Numbered from the stretch's first letter, positions 42,922 to 51,820 are shown. The stretch: DNA of 64,000 nt from Halobacterium sp. CBA1132 (GCF_001485535.1 NZ_BCMZ01000001.1:1488001-1552000); one strand, 5' to 3'. Notes: generated by a model not told the origin, from the letters alone. Made by a program: numbers and translations.

Positions 42922-45053
42922 TTAGGCGAGCTGGTCGGTGATGGCGTCGACGACCGCGTCGACGACCGCGTCCTTCTCGCCGGAGAGGAACTCGATGCGG
43001 CCGTCGCGTGCGCCGCGCGGTTCGACACCGGCCTCGGGGAGTTCGTCGGCGACCGTCTCGCCGACGGCGCGCACGTCCACCGTGTCGCCGCTACGGACGC
43101 GAATCTCGTCGCCGCTCACGCCGACGAGCACGTCGGCGCGGTCGCGGCGCCGGTAGAGCGCGTCCAGCAGCAGGTCGACCGGTGGGAAGTCGTACTCGTG
43201 GGTGTACGCGTCCACGTCCAGCGTCTCGAAGGCGACGCCGTCCTGCCCTCGCACGTCGAGGTGGGGTTCGGCAGTCGCGACTTCGGTCTCGAGGCGCTCG
43301 CGGAACTGCTCGGAGACGTGCTCGATGAGCGAGTCGTCGGCCTCCCCCAGAGCAGGTCAGAGATGAGTTCGCGCTTGTCCTCGTAGGACTGGTAGAACGC
43401 TTCCAGCGCGATGGCGTCCCGGAGTTCGGCGAGCGTGTTCGGGCTGTAGTGGGTCTGGGCGGCGAGGTCCGCGTAGGCGTCGGGCGTGTCGGCCCAGTAC
43501 GCCACGGCGGGCAGGTGGTAGAGGTCCTCGCGGACGTCGTCGTTGACGAACGCGGCGAGCTGCGAGCCGAGCGCGCCCGTGTTCACAGGTGCTTCGCCGG
43601 CTTCAGTGGGGCTGACGAGGACATCTGCGCCCGCGGCGTCGTCGGTGTAGCCGCCGTCGATGGCGACCACGTCCGCGTCGTAGATGTCCAGCAGGTCGAT
43701 GGCGTCCGTGGATTCGCCGGTGGAGCCGGCGCCGACGAGCACGAACAACGGGTGTTTCTCGTCGTGGCGCTCGGCGGCTTCGAGCATCGAAGTGACGTCA
43801 CCGGTTGCGTCGTCGATGGTGTAGAACGCGTCGTCGAGCGGGCGCCGGTCGACGTAGTGGTACTCGGCGTCCTCGCGGGCGTGCTCGTCGCGGATGAGCG
43901 GGAGGAGCGCGCGCTCGATTGCGGTGCCGGCGACGTAGCCTTCGACGGTCGCCGTGTGGCGGAGGATGACCGGTCGGGATTCGACGACTGCACGGCGGAT
44001 GGCCGTCGCAGCGTCGACGAGGTCGTCGGTGATAGCTTCGACGGCGGCGTCGGCGGCGAGCAGGTCAGTCGTCTCGGGAGCGGCGCGCTCGGTGAGCGCG
44101 TCCTCCATGCGTGCTTCGACGGCCTGCGCGTCGGCGCCGTCGAGTTCGGAGAGTTCCTCGGTCTCGACTTGGAGTTCGCCGCGGCGGCGCTCGACTTCGC
44201 CGACGATGCGGACGACGTCGCCCGCTTCGGCCTCGGGGTACGCGCGGACGCCGGCTTCGACGAACGCGGCGCAGTCGATGGCGCCGGTTTCGTCGGCGAC
44301 TTCGAAGACGGTCGGGCCGCTGGTCTGTCGCGCGTTCGCGATTTCGCCCTCGACCGTGACGTGTTCGTCGACGTGGTCTTCGAGGTCGGCAATCGGCACG
44401 CGCTCGGGGTCGCTGTCCTCGTCGGACGCTTCAGCCGACTCCTCGGTGGACTCCGCAGCGGACTCCTCGTCGGTCGTCTCCTCGGCGGTCACTGCCTCGT
44501 CTCCGGAGGTCGCGTCCTCGTCGGTGGTCGTCTCGGGTTCGTCGGCTGGTTCGGGCTCCGGTTCCGGTTCGGACGCCGACTCGTCGGGTTCGGCGTCGAA
44601 CTCGGTGGTCTCGGAGACCGGGGTACCGCCGTCGGCGGTGCTGGTCTCGTCCGGCTCTTCGTCGGGGAGTTCGGCGTTCGTCTCCGCGCTCGGATCGTCG
44701 ACGAGGTGGCCGCGGAAGTCGCGGTCGCCCTGCCGAATCGACCAGCCGAGGTCGACGTTCTCGTTGTCGTGGACGTCCGTGACTTGGACGTACACTTTGT
44801 CGCCGGCGTCCCAGCCCAGCGATTCGAGGCGGCCGGGGACTTCGCTGCGGTGGAGCAGACCAGTGACGGAGTCACCGATGTCGACGAACACGCCGAAGTC
44901 GGCGAAGCCGTCGATGGTGCCCGTGTAGTAGCGACCGGGTGTCAGTTCGTCGGGAGAAGTGCCGCGGAACTCGAAGGCGACGTCCTCCTCGTGGGTCTTA
45001 CAGACGCGGCCGTCCGTGGAGGAGCCGCAGATGATACAGGTACCCATTTGCAT
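42922..45053 (-). pseudogene. RecJ-like exonuclease, COG1107 (Zn finger, S1, OB and DHH domains), frameshifted
   Basis: Archaeal DHH-superfamily protein for single-stranded nucleic acid. CIICGSSTDGRVCKTHEE near 5-22 is the zinc finger, GTIDGFADFGVFVDIGDSVTGLLHRSEV near 44-71 an S1 domain, an acidic linker at 110-215, an OB-fold (VTVEGEIANARQTSGPTVFEV), then DHH segments (ILRHTATVEGYVAGTAIERALLPLI, DIYDADVVAIDGGYTDD). At LLWG the frame breaks: adding one base to the C-run 43344-43348 (plus strand) gives LLWGEADDSLIEHVSEQF and joins the C-terminal 110 residues (ending AVVDAITDQLA). Total would be 710 residues. ATG 45053 fits a TATA-like patch about 27 bases upstream. Loss of one base in a G-run; sequencing error is possible. 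Confidence 0.85.
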
Positions 45054-45127
45054 CGAGAAAGCGGGTGCTGCCGTAAACGATTATCGAAAGCCGCCCGTGT
45101 TCCGGGCGCTGTGAGGGCTCGCCGGCG

Positions 45128-45391
45128 TCACTCGAAAACGGGGCTGTCGGCTTCGAGCGCCGCTACGTCGTCGGCGATGTCGCGGACGTCCTCGGGGAAC
45201 AGCGCGACCTGCACCTCGTTGCCGTCGTCGTCCTCGAAGACGAGTTTCACTCGCTTGTCACCGAACTCGCGGGCCTGCGCGGAGTCGACGTCGAACAGTT
45301 TCGCCTCGGCGGTCTTGTTCGACGGGCCGACGTTCTTGATGGCGCCGTCGTTCAGTTCCACCATGAAATCCGAGAGGTTGATGTTGAGCAC
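45128..45391 (-). CDS. Small conserved haloarchaeal protein (87 aa)
   Basis: Function unknown. The protein starts MLNINLSDFMVELNDGAIKN and has the look of a small beta-barrel or Tudor-like domain: AEAKLFDVDSAQAREFGDKR then VKLVFEDDDGNEVQVALF, ending in an acidic helix PEDVRDIADDVAALEADS. No Cys, His or membrane segment. It follows the RecJ-like gene's start region on the same strand and is preceded by the Yip1-type gene; its own promoter may lie in the 24-base gap plus the end of that gene. Confidence 0.75.
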   Translation of the reverse strand: MLNINLSDFMVELNDGAIKNVGPSNKTAEAKLFDVDSAQAREFGDKRVKLVFEDDDGNEVQVALFPEDVRDIADDVAALEADSPVFE

Positions 45392-45415
45392 GCGAGTGGA
45401 TTCGCGGGCGACGCA

Positions 45416-46054
45416 CTAAACACCGAGCACTGCGGCGGCCCGCCCGACCCACGGCATGTAGTCGGCGGCCGGAGGGAACAGCGCGACGGTGGCACCGAAC
45501 CAGCCGAACCCGGACCCGTACGCGAGCGCTCCCGGAACGAGCACGGCGAGGAGCGCTCGCGGGAGCGAGGTGTCGTGGACAATGTGAGTGCCGAGAACGA
45601 GTAACGCGGACGCCCACAGTCCGCAGACGAACGTGACTGCGGGAATCCCGACGCCGACAAGCGCGCACGGTGCGCTCGCGTACGCGAGCACTTGCACAGT
45701 CTCGCTGACGCCGCCGCGGTCGGGGACGACGGCGGCGAGCGCGAGCGTCTCGACGGCCGACAGCGCGTGGAGGGCGGCGGGCGCGACGAGGAGGACAGCA
45801 AGTGCGAGCGTGAGGAGGGCGGCGAGCCAGGACGGCGCCGGGAAGTCTAGCGCGCGCCCGGGGTCGAGCGCGAGCCGTGTGCCCTGCGAGACGAGGACGA
45901 CGGCCATCGCGAACACCAGTCCGGGCGCTTGGTCACCGGGGGAGACCGCTTCGTCGAAGAACGTCGTCGGGTTCAGAAGTACCTGCGTGAACGCCTTCGC
46001 GAGGCCCACTGGCCCGCGCTCGCGGCCGCCCTCCGGCTCGACCCACGTGGTCAT
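45416..46054 (-). CDS. Yip1-domain membrane protein
   Basis: A 212-residue protein with an N-terminal cytoplasmic stretch (MTTWVEPEGGRERGPVGLAK) leading into LNPTTFFDEAVSPGDQAPGLVFA, the pattern by which Yip1-type proteins begin, and five membrane helices (about 40-60, 72-98, 105-120, 130-165 and 170-195). The family's role in archaea is not established; eukaryotic Yip1 works in membrane traffic. ATG 46052-46054 lies one base downstream of the thymidine kinase stop, so the two are coupled. Confidence 0.82.
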   Translation of the reverse strand: MTTWVEPEGGRERGPVGLAKAFTQVLLNPTTFFDEAVSPGDQAPGLVFAMAVVLVSQGTRLALDPGRALDFPAPSWLAALLTLALAVLLVAPAALHALSAVETLALAAVVPDRGGVSETVQVLAYASAPCALVGVGIPAVTFVCGLWASALLVLGTHIVHDTSLPRALLAVLVPGALAYGSGFGWFGATVALFPPAADYMPWVGRAAAVLGV

Positions 46055-46055
46055 T

Positions 46056-46643
46056 TCAGTTTCGCTTGACGACGTGGCAGTTCCGGCACCGTGCCTCGTA
46101 GGACTCCTCCGCGCCGACCATGATGGTCGGGTCGTCGTAGTGGGCGGGTTCGCCCTCGATGAGGCGCTGGTTCCGGGTCGCCGGCTCCCCGCACTGCGTG
46201 CAGATGGCTTGGAACTTCTCGACATACTCCGCGACGGCCATCAACTGGGGAATCGGCTCGAAGGGCTCCCCGCGGAACGTCTGGTCGGTGCCGGAGACGA
46301 CGACGCGGCGGCCGTCGCTGGCGAGCTCCTGACAGACGTCGACGAGTTCGTTCGGGAAGAAGTTCGCCTCGTCGACGGCGACGACCTCCTCGCCGTTCAG
46401 GTAGCCGGGAATCTTCGAGACGCCCTCCGCGGTGGTGTCGACGACCCTCGCGTCCCACGTGCGGCCGGCGTGCGAGCCCAGCGTCGACTCGCCGTAGCGG
46501 TCGTCGATGGCGGGCGTGAACGCCGCGACCGACTGGCCCGCGATTTCCGCGCGCCGCAGCCGCCGCAGTAGCTCCTCCGTCTTCCCGGAGAACATACTCC
46601 CGGTGATGACTTCCACCCACCCGGAGTTCGTGATCGCGTGCAT
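46056..46643 (-). CDS. tdk: Thymidine kinase
   Basis: Phosphorylates thymidine (type II, TK1-like), 195 residues, cytoplasmic. ITGSMFSGKTEELLRRLRRA near 13-32 is the P-loop, GYLNGEEVVAVDEANFF near 81-97 contains the catalytic Glu region, and GTDQTFRGEPF follows. Zinc ligands are CTQCGEPATR near 147-156 and CRNCHVV near 186-192, forming the lasso zinc site. ATG 46641-46643 is preferred over a GTG two codons earlier. It has its own upstream region, 117 bases, shared divergently with the UspA gene. Confidence 0.96.
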   Translation of the reverse strand: MHAITNSGWVEVITGSMFSGKTEELLRRLRRAEIAGQSVAAFTPAIDDRYGESTLGSHAGRTWDARVVDTTAEGVSKIPGYLNGEEVVAVDEANFFPNELVDVCQELASDGRRVVVSGTDQTFRGEPFEPIPQLMAVAEYVEKFQAICTQCGEPATRNQRLIEGEPAHYDDPTIMVGAEESYEARCRNCHVVKRN

Positions 46644-46729
46644 GGTCACAACGGGGGTGGTCGCGGGGCAAAACGCTTGCTCATCTTCGGCGGCGCGGCG
46701 GTTCCTACCAGCCCGAAATCCACCCGCAC

Positions 46730-46738
46730 CTATTTTGT
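46730..46738 (+). promoter_or_regulatory. TATA box of the UspA gene
   Basis: CTATTTTGT centred 27 bases before the UspA ATG at 46761; spacing fits a leaderless transcript. Confidence 0.5.
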
Positions 46739-46760
46739 GCCGGCCCGCCTCTCGCGGCGT

Positions 46761-47192
46761 ATGTACGACAACATCTTGTTACCCACCGACGGGAGCGGCG
46801 CCGCGGACGCAGCAGTCCCGCACGCAATCGAACTCGCGGACCGCTACGGCGCCCACCTCCACGTCCTCTACGTCGCGGACACGACCGAGTACAGCACCGT
46901 TACGTTCGAGGACGACGTGGTCGACCCGCTCACAGAGGAGGGACAGGCGGTCGTCGACGACGTCGTCGAGCAGGCAACCGACCAGAACGTCGAAGCCGTC
47001 GGCGTCGTGATGAAGGGCGGTGCCTACGAGACTATCCTCCAGTACGTCACCGACGAGGACATCGACGTGGTCGTGATGGGGACGCACGGTCGCCGCGGCC
47101 TCGACCGCGCGCTCCTCGGGAGCGTCACGGAGCGCGTCGTCCGCACCGCCGACGTCCCCGTGTTGACGGTCAGAGAGGACGAGGAAGCGTAG
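46761..47192 (+). CDS. Universal stress protein (UspA family)
   Basis: Nucleotide-binding stress protein of 143 residues; MYDNILLPTDGSGAADAAVP is the usual start and MGTHGRRGLDRALLGSVTERVVR near 106-128 is the G-x2-G-x9-G-S/T ATP-binding motif of ATP-type Usp proteins. Haloarchaea carry dozens of these; a specific trigger cannot be told. It starts 27 bases after a TATA box and ends next to the convergent mutY stop. Confidence 0.94.
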   Translation: MYDNILLPTDGSGAADAAVPHAIELADRYGAHLHVLYVADTTEYSTVTFEDDVVDPLTEEGQAVVDDVVEQATDQNVEAVGVVMKGGAYETILQYVTDEDIDVVVMGTHGRRGLDRALLGSVTERVVRTADVPVLTVREDEEA

Positions 47193-48155
47193 CTACGTCG
47201 CGAGGCGAGCGACCGTCTTTTCGCCGCGGTCTTCGAGTTCGACGAGACCGTCGTCGGCGAGGTCACCGAGCAACTCCCGGAGCCACTCGCGGCCGGTGTC
47301 GCCGCCGTAGTCGACGCGCACTCGCGGGCCGAGTTCGTCGAGTTCGAGTTCGCCGTGCTCGCGGAGCGCGCCGACCGCGCGCCCGCGCTTCTGCCGGCGA
47401 CTCCCCTCGAACGTGGACTGCTCGGGAACGTCGGGCGCGGAGAAGTCCCCGGAAGCGTACGCCGCACACCACTCGCGCCACGGACAGCCGCCCTCGTCGC
47501 AGTTCGGGGATTTGCCGCAGGCGACGCCGCCTAACTCCATGATGGCGTTGTTCCAGACTTCGGACTCGCCGGCGGGCATGAGTTCGTTTGCCGCGTCCTC
47601 GAACGCCGCGTCGTCGTCCGGCACGTCGAACGCGCGGTAGAGCACGCGCTTGACGTTCGTGTCCACGACGGCGTCGCCGTTGTCGAACGCGAACGACGCG
47701 ACCGCGTTGGCGGTGTACGGGCCGACGCCCATCAGCTCCGAGAGTTCGTCGGGCGTCTCGGGGAACTCGCCGCCTTCGACGGCTTCGCCGTCTCCGGGAG
47801 GTCGGTCTGCCGGACCGACCTCTCCCTCTTCGACCTGCTGGGCGGCCTCGTGGAGGTACTTCGCGCGGTTGTTGTAGCCGAGGCTGTTCGCCGACCAGAA
47901 TCCGACGACGTCCGCGCGGTCGGCGGCCGCCAACTCCGCGGTCGTCGGCCAGCGTTCGAGGAACGCGTGGTAGGCGTCCTCGACGCGGGAGAGTTGGGTC
48001 TGCTGGCTCATCACCTCGGAGACGAGGATGGCGTACGGGTCGTCGGTGCGCCGCCACGGGAAGTCCCGGTGGCCGTCCTCGTACCACGACACGAGCGCGT
48101 CGCGGACGGCGTCCACGTCGCTGGGGAGCGCGTACTCCCCGTCCCCCTCAGTCAT
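47193..48155 (-). CDS. mutY: A/G-specific adenine glycosylase MutY (short form)
   Basis: Removes adenine mispaired with 8-oxoguanine or guanine. The 320-residue protein has FPWRRTDDPYAILVSEVMSQQTQ near 32-54 (catalytic Glu at 47), the helix-hairpin-helix LMGVGPYTANAVASFAF near 141-157 followed by the catalytic Asp in VVDTNVKRVLYRA, and a 4Fe-4S motif CGKSPNCDEGGCPWREWC. It lacks the C-terminal Nudix-like domain of bacterial MutY; instead a winged-helix-like tail (RGRAVGALREHGELELDELG) follows. Residues about 109-130 (EGEVGPADRPPGDGEAVEGG) are an in-frame palindromic insertion. ATG 48153-48155. Confidence 0.93.
   Translation of the reverse strand: MTEGDGEYALPSDVDAVRDALVSWYEDGHRDFPWRRTDDPYAILVSEVMSQQTQLSRVEDAYHAFLERWPTTAELAAADRADVVGFWSANSLGYNNRAKYLHEAAQQVEEGEVGPADRPPGDGEAVEGGEFPETPDELSELMGVGPYTANAVASFAFDNGDAVVDTNVKRVLYRAFDVPDDDAAFEDAANELMPAGESEVWNNAIMELGGVACGKSPNCDEGGCPWREWCAAYASGDFSAPDVPEQSTFEGSRRQKRGRAVGALREHGELELDELGPRVRVDYGGDTGREWLRELLGDLADDGLVELEDRGEKTVARLAT
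47778..47822. repeat. In-frame palindromic insertion in mutY
   Basis: GACGGC/GCCGTC with a 3-base loop (47778-47792) and GAGGTCGGTC/GACCGACCTC with a 5-base loop (47798-47822), both perfect. They add about 20 residues between the glycosylase core helices and the helix-hairpin-helix, in frame. Confidence 0.75.
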
Positions 48156-48272
48156 GGCCACGGGTTGTTCGGTCGCGCGCTTAGGGGTGCTGGTTCGCGG
48201 TCGCGGCCCGCGAGTTGCAAGTGGGGAGAACGCCCGCGGCGATTAAGTTACGGCGACGGGAAGTCGCGCTCG

Positions 48273-49001
48273 ATGCGACGAAGAGTCCTCCTCTCGGTCT
48301 GTGTCGCCGCGTTGCTCGTCACTGCGGGCTGTACGGGCCTCTCCAGCGACGACACGGCGGACACGCCACAGATACAGAGCGACGTGGTTGATGCGATGGC
48401 CGACGTCGACACGTACCGCATGGAGATGCGGATGAACATCTCCGCGAACGGACAGACACTGTCGATGACGCAGCGCGGCGTCTTCGACCACGAAGCCGAG
48501 CAGGCGCGCGTGAACGCGTCGGCTCTCGGCCGACAGACGACGACGTACATCGATGGAACGACCGCGTACGTGAACGTCGGCGGCGTCTGGCAGACTCGCG
48601 ACTTCTCGGACCGGGAGCCGTGGAACGAGAGCACCGGCATCGACCGGCAGCGCGCGCTCCTCGAATCGGGGTCCGTCACCGTCGCGGGGTCCGCGACTGT
48701 CGACGGCGTGGCGACGACGGTGCTGCGCGTGGACCCCAAGCCGTCCGACGTGAAGTCCGTCATTGCCCAACAGGGGCAAGGCCTCGACGAGGTCGGCATC
48801 GAGTCCGCGACCTACCGGATGTACGTCGCCAACGACACCCACCGACTGCGGCAGGTCGAGATGGACCTCGAGATGTCCATCAACGACCAGACCACGGACG
48901 CGAACGCCACCATGACGTTCTCGGCGTACGGCGAACCGGTGAACATCTCGGTGCCCGACGCCGCCACCACGCAGGCCGCACGCGGGAGCGTCGCCGCCTG
49001 A
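48273..49001 (+). CDS. Predicted lipoprotein, LolA-like (DUF7537-type)
   Basis: Exported, lipid-anchored protein of 242 residues. MRRRVLLSVCVAALLVTAGC is a Sec-type signal with lipobox (T-A-G-C, Cys20). The mature part reads DVVDAMADVDTYRMEMRMNI, QRGVFDHEAEQARVN, TTYIDGTTAYVNVGGVWQTR and ATMTFSAYGEPVNISVPD, the repeating beta strands of LolA/LppX-like folds that bind lipids or sense envelope state. The family (I recall DUF7537; tentative) is widespread in haloarchaea, function unknown. Divergent from mutY. Confidence 0.83.
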   Translation: MRRRVLLSVCVAALLVTAGCTGLSSDDTADTPQIQSDVVDAMADVDTYRMEMRMNISANGQTLSMTQRGVFDHEAEQARVNASALGRQTTTYIDGTTAYVNVGGVWQTRDFSDREPWNESTGIDRQRALLESGSVTVAGSATVDGVATTVLRVDPKPSDVKSVIAQQGQGLDEVGIESATYRMYVANDTHRLRQVEMDLEMSINDQTTDANATMTFSAYGEPVNISVPDAATTQAARGSVAA

Positions 49002-49057
49002 GACGGGCGCCACGAGCAACGAAAAGGCGTATGCCGGCGCCAGCACACGTCCCGCGT

Positions 49058-49375
49058 ATGAGTCTCGACGACCTCGAAACCGACGTGGAACTGGCGTACG
49101 ACGACCTCGACGACTACGCGTTCCTCGACCGCGAGAGCCGTCAAGAACTGGCGATGCTGGGCGCCGCGCTGGACGCCGACACCGACGAACTGCTGCGGCG
49201 CGCGATTCACCTGCTGTTCCAGTCGACGACCGAGTCCGGCCGACTGGACTTCCACCTGCGCTCGACGTACGACGTGACCTACGACGAGTACCTCTCCGGG
49301 ATGACGTTCGACGAGATGACCGGCGGCGCGGCGGTCCAGCAGCCCGACGACGACGACCGGCGCTACCAGTTCTGA
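49058..49375 (+). CDS. Small conserved haloarchaeal protein (105 aa)
   Basis: Unrecognised function. MSLDDLETDVELAYDDLDDY and LDRESRQELAMLGAALDADT form an acidic helical N-terminus, DELLRRAIHLLFQSTTESGR a likely DNA- or protein-binding helix pair, and YDEYLSGMTFDEMTGGAAVQ a C-terminal tail ending RRYQF. The helix order resembles short regulators or adaptor proteins in haloarchaea. It follows the lipoprotein gene by 56 bases on the same strand and is convergent with a histidine kinase. Confidence 0.72.
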   Translation: MSLDDLETDVELAYDDLDDYAFLDRESRQELAMLGAALDADTDELLRRAIHLLFQSTTESGRLDFHLRSTYDVTYDEYLSGMTFDEMTGGAAVQQPDDDDRRYQF

Positions 49376-49384
49376 GCGCCGCGT

Positions 49385-51277
49385 TCAGTCGAACTGGACG
49401 CGACTGACTTCGAAGCGCGCGCCGCCCGTCTCGCTGTCGGTAACGTTGAGACCCCAGCCGTGGGCGGTCGCGACTTCCGCGACGATGTGGAGGCCGAACC
49501 CGGTGCCGTCCGGGTTCGTGGAGTAGCCCGCGTCGAAGACGTTCTCGCGGTCGGCCTCGGGGATTCCCGGGCCGTCGTCCTCGACGTAGAAGCCCTCACC
49601 GTCGTCGAGTAAGCCGACGGTGACCCTGACGCCCACCTCGTCGTCCGTGGAGCCGTGCTCGACAGCGTCCTGCCGGGCCTGCGAGGCAGGGCCCGTGGAA
49701 CCGTGTTCCACAGAGTTCTGGAAGAGGTTCGTGAGCAGTTGGACGGCGCGGGTCTCGTCGACGAGTACGGTGGCGTCGGCGTCGACGGTGAGTTCGGCGT
49801 CGCCGCTGGCGACCGACTCCCACGCGCGGTGCGCGAGGTCGCCGAGGTGCTCGGACTGGAGGTCGTCGACGCCGTCGCCGGCGCGCGCCAGCGCCAGCAG
49901 GTCGTCGACGAGGTCCGCCATGCGGTCGACGGTCTCTTGGCACTTCGTGATGTGGTCGGGGTCGCCGGTCTCGGCGGCCAATTCGAGGTAGCCGTCGAGC
50001 ACGCTCAGGGGGTTCTTGAGGTCGTGGGAGACGATGGACGCGAACTGCTCCAAGCGCTCGTTCTGGGCTTCGAGGCGTTTGCGGGACTCGCGGCGGGTGA
50101 GGCCGTAGCTGACCCACTGACTGAGCAGGTCGACGAGCGTCACCTCCCACTCGGAGAACTGCTCGCGGCGCGGTTCCTTGCCGTAGAAGCACAGCGTGCC
50201 GTAGACGTCGCCGTCGACGAAGACGGGCGCGCCGAGGTAACAGCTGATACCCCACTCGCTGTAGCCCGCCTTGTCCGTGAGTTCCGGGGCGTCGGCGGCG
50301 ACATCCGCCATGACGAGCGTCTGCTCGGTGGCGGCGGTGCGCTCGCAGTTCGTCGCGGATAGCGCCGCGGTGTCCCCGGGTTGGGTGTCGACGTCGCCGC
50401 GAATCGCTTCGAACTCGTAGACGTCGCCCTGGATGTGGGAGAGGCCGCCGGCGTCTGTGCCGAGGACGTCCGCGCCGAGGTCGAGGAGCGCGTTCACTTG
50501 CTCGGTGAACGACAGGTCGGTGTCGGCCGTGATGTCGTGGACGTCTCGGAGGACGCGCTCGCGCTCGCGGAGGCGGTCCTCCTGCTGGTGGCGTTCGGTG
50601 ACGTCCCGAAAGTAGACGGACAGGCCGCTCTCGGAGGGGTAAGCGTGCACGGACAGCCACGTGTCCAGCGGTTCGTAGTAGGACTCGAACGCGACCGGTT
50701 CCTGCGTCGCCATCGCCTCGTGGTACTGGTCGTAGAACTCCGTGTCGACGGCGGCCGGAATCACGTCCCATATCGACGTGCCGACGAGGCCGTCCTCGGG
50801 CGCGTCGACCATCGCGGCCTCGATAATCGACCTGCCCTCGTCGTTGAGGTACGTGAACTGCCAGTCGCGGTCGACGGCGAAGAACGCGTCCGTCATCCGG
50901 TCGATGACGCCGTCGGGGTCCGCCACTAGCTGACTGTCGCCGGCTCGTTCCTGTGCGACGACCACGAGGCCGTCGTCGTCGGACCGCCGCGACACGCGGA
51001 GTTCGACTGGCGTCCGACTGTCAGCACCGGCAAACACCGCGTTCAGGGACGGCCCGTCAACAGCGTCGCGGAGGGTCGCCAGCGTGACGGCGCCGAACAC
51101 GTCGGCGACGTGGGCGTCAGCGAGCGCGGCGGCGTCGCCCGCGAGGTCGAGGGCGGCGTCGTTGTAGTACCGCAGGCGGCCGTCCGCGTCGAACGCGACC
51201 ACGGGCGCCGCGAGGGCGTCGAGGGTGCCGCGAGCGTCGACGTCGAATTGCCGGCGGTCGTGTGCGTCGTCGGGCAT
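49385..51277 (-). CDS. PAS-PAS-GAF sensor histidine kinase
   Basis: Soluble two-component kinase of 630 residues. PAS 1 about 15-120 (VVAFDADGRLRYYNDAALDL), PAS 2 about 125-235 (WQFTYLNDEGRSIIEAAM, ending VYFRDVTERHQQ), GAF about 255-395 (LGAPVFVDGDVYGTLCFYG), then HisKA with ASIVSHDLKNPLSVLDGYL (His418) and a HATPase domain with N box LFQNSVEHGST (Asn521), VEDDGPGIPE and GTGFGLHIVAEVA. Residues about 529-544 are a palindromic in-frame insertion that duplicates VEHGST. ATG 51275-51277. The sensed signal is unknown; GAF with Cys in GISCYLGAP could be redox-linked. Confidence 0.93.
   Translation of the reverse strand: MPDDAHDRRQFDVDARGTLDALAAPVVAFDADGRLRYYNDAALDLAGDAAALADAHVADVFGAVTLATLRDAVDGPSLNAVFAGADSRTPVELRVSRRSDDDGLVVVAQERAGDSQLVADPDGVIDRMTDAFFAVDRDWQFTYLNDEGRSIIEAAMVDAPEDGLVGTSIWDVIPAAVDTEFYDQYHEAMATQEPVAFESYYEPLDTWLSVHAYPSESGLSVYFRDVTERHQQEDRLRERERVLRDVHDITADTDLSFTEQVNALLDLGADVLGTDAGGLSHIQGDVYEFEAIRGDVDTQPGDTAALSATNCERTAATEQTLVMADVAADAPELTDKAGYSEWGISCYLGAPVFVDGDVYGTLCFYGKEPRREQFSEWEVTLVDLLSQWVSYGLTRRESRKRLEAQNERLEQFASIVSHDLKNPLSVLDGYLELAAETGDPDHITKCQETVDRMADLVDDLLALARAGDGVDDLQSEHLGDLAHRAWESVASGDAELTVDADATVLVDETRAVQLLTNLFQNSVEHGSTGPASQARQDAVEHGSTDDEVGVRVTVGLLDDGEGFYVEDDGPGIPEADRENVFDAGYSTNPDGTGFGLHIVAEVATAHGWGLNVTDSETGGARFEVSRVQFD
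49647..49711. repeat. In-frame palindromic insertion duplicating VEHGST (VE..ST subfamily)
   Basis: GTGGAAC/GTTCCAC with a 3-base loop (49695-49711) and a similar GTGGAGC/GCTCGAC hairpin, 6 of 7 pairs (49647-49663), flank CCTGCC/GGCAGG (49669-49674, 49685-49690). Both outer hairpins read Val-Glu-His-Gly-Ser-Thr, so the element inserted at, or copied, a VEHGST codon run right after the kinase N box. Confidence 0.75.
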
Positions 51278-51412
51278 CGTCACTGCTCTCTCTACTGGGA
51301 GGGCACCGAAACGTATAGACGTTCGTCTCGGTTCCACGATAGCTCTCGTCGTCGCCGACCGTCGTAGCGACGAGACGACCGAGTTATACTGTTGACAGCC
51401 CGAGGGCCCGGT

Positions 51413-51820
51413 ATGCGAGACCGAACGCGACGCGACGTACTGCGCGCGACCGCAGGCATCGGCGCGACGGCCACGCTCGCCGGCTGTCTCGGCGGTGGCT
51501 CCAGCAGCGGCGAGGTCGAAGCCCTCGACGCCCCGGAGGGAACAGAAGTCGTGGAAGTCGGCCCCGACGGCAGCTACGTTTTCGCCCCCGCCGAACTCAG
51601 TATCTCGACGGGGACGACCGTGCGCTTCGTCTGGCTGTCGGGGACGCACAACGTCGCCGTGACGAGTCAGCCTGCCGACGCGGACTGGTCGGGCCACGAA
51701 ACTATCGAGGGGCGCGGGTTCTCCTTCGAGTTCACGTTCGAGGTCCCGGGCCGCTACGAGTACGTCTGCACCCCGCACCGAACGCAGGGGATGACCGGCG
51801 CAATCGTCGTCGAGGAGTAG
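51413..51820 (+). CDS. Halocyanin-like blue copper lipoprotein
   Basis: Electron-carrying type 1 copper protein exported by Tat and anchored in the membrane. MRDRTRRDVLRATAGIGATA then TLAGC is a Tat signal with lipobox Cys25. The plastocyanin domain follows: ELSISTGTTVRFVWLSGTHN and VCTPHRTQGMTGAIVVEE hold the copper ligands His79, Cys119, His122 and Met127 in the usual order. 135 residues, normal for halocyanin. A TATA-like GTTATAC patch near 51383-51390 is about 27 bases before ATG 51413. Ends next to the convergent aminotransferase. Confidence 0.93.
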   Translation: MRDRTRRDVLRATAGIGATATLAGCLGGGSSSGEVEALDAPEGTEVVEVGPDGSYVFAPAELSISTGTTVRFVWLSGTHNVAVTSQPADADWSGHETIEGRGFSFEFTFEVPGRYEYVCTPHRTQGMTGAIVVEE

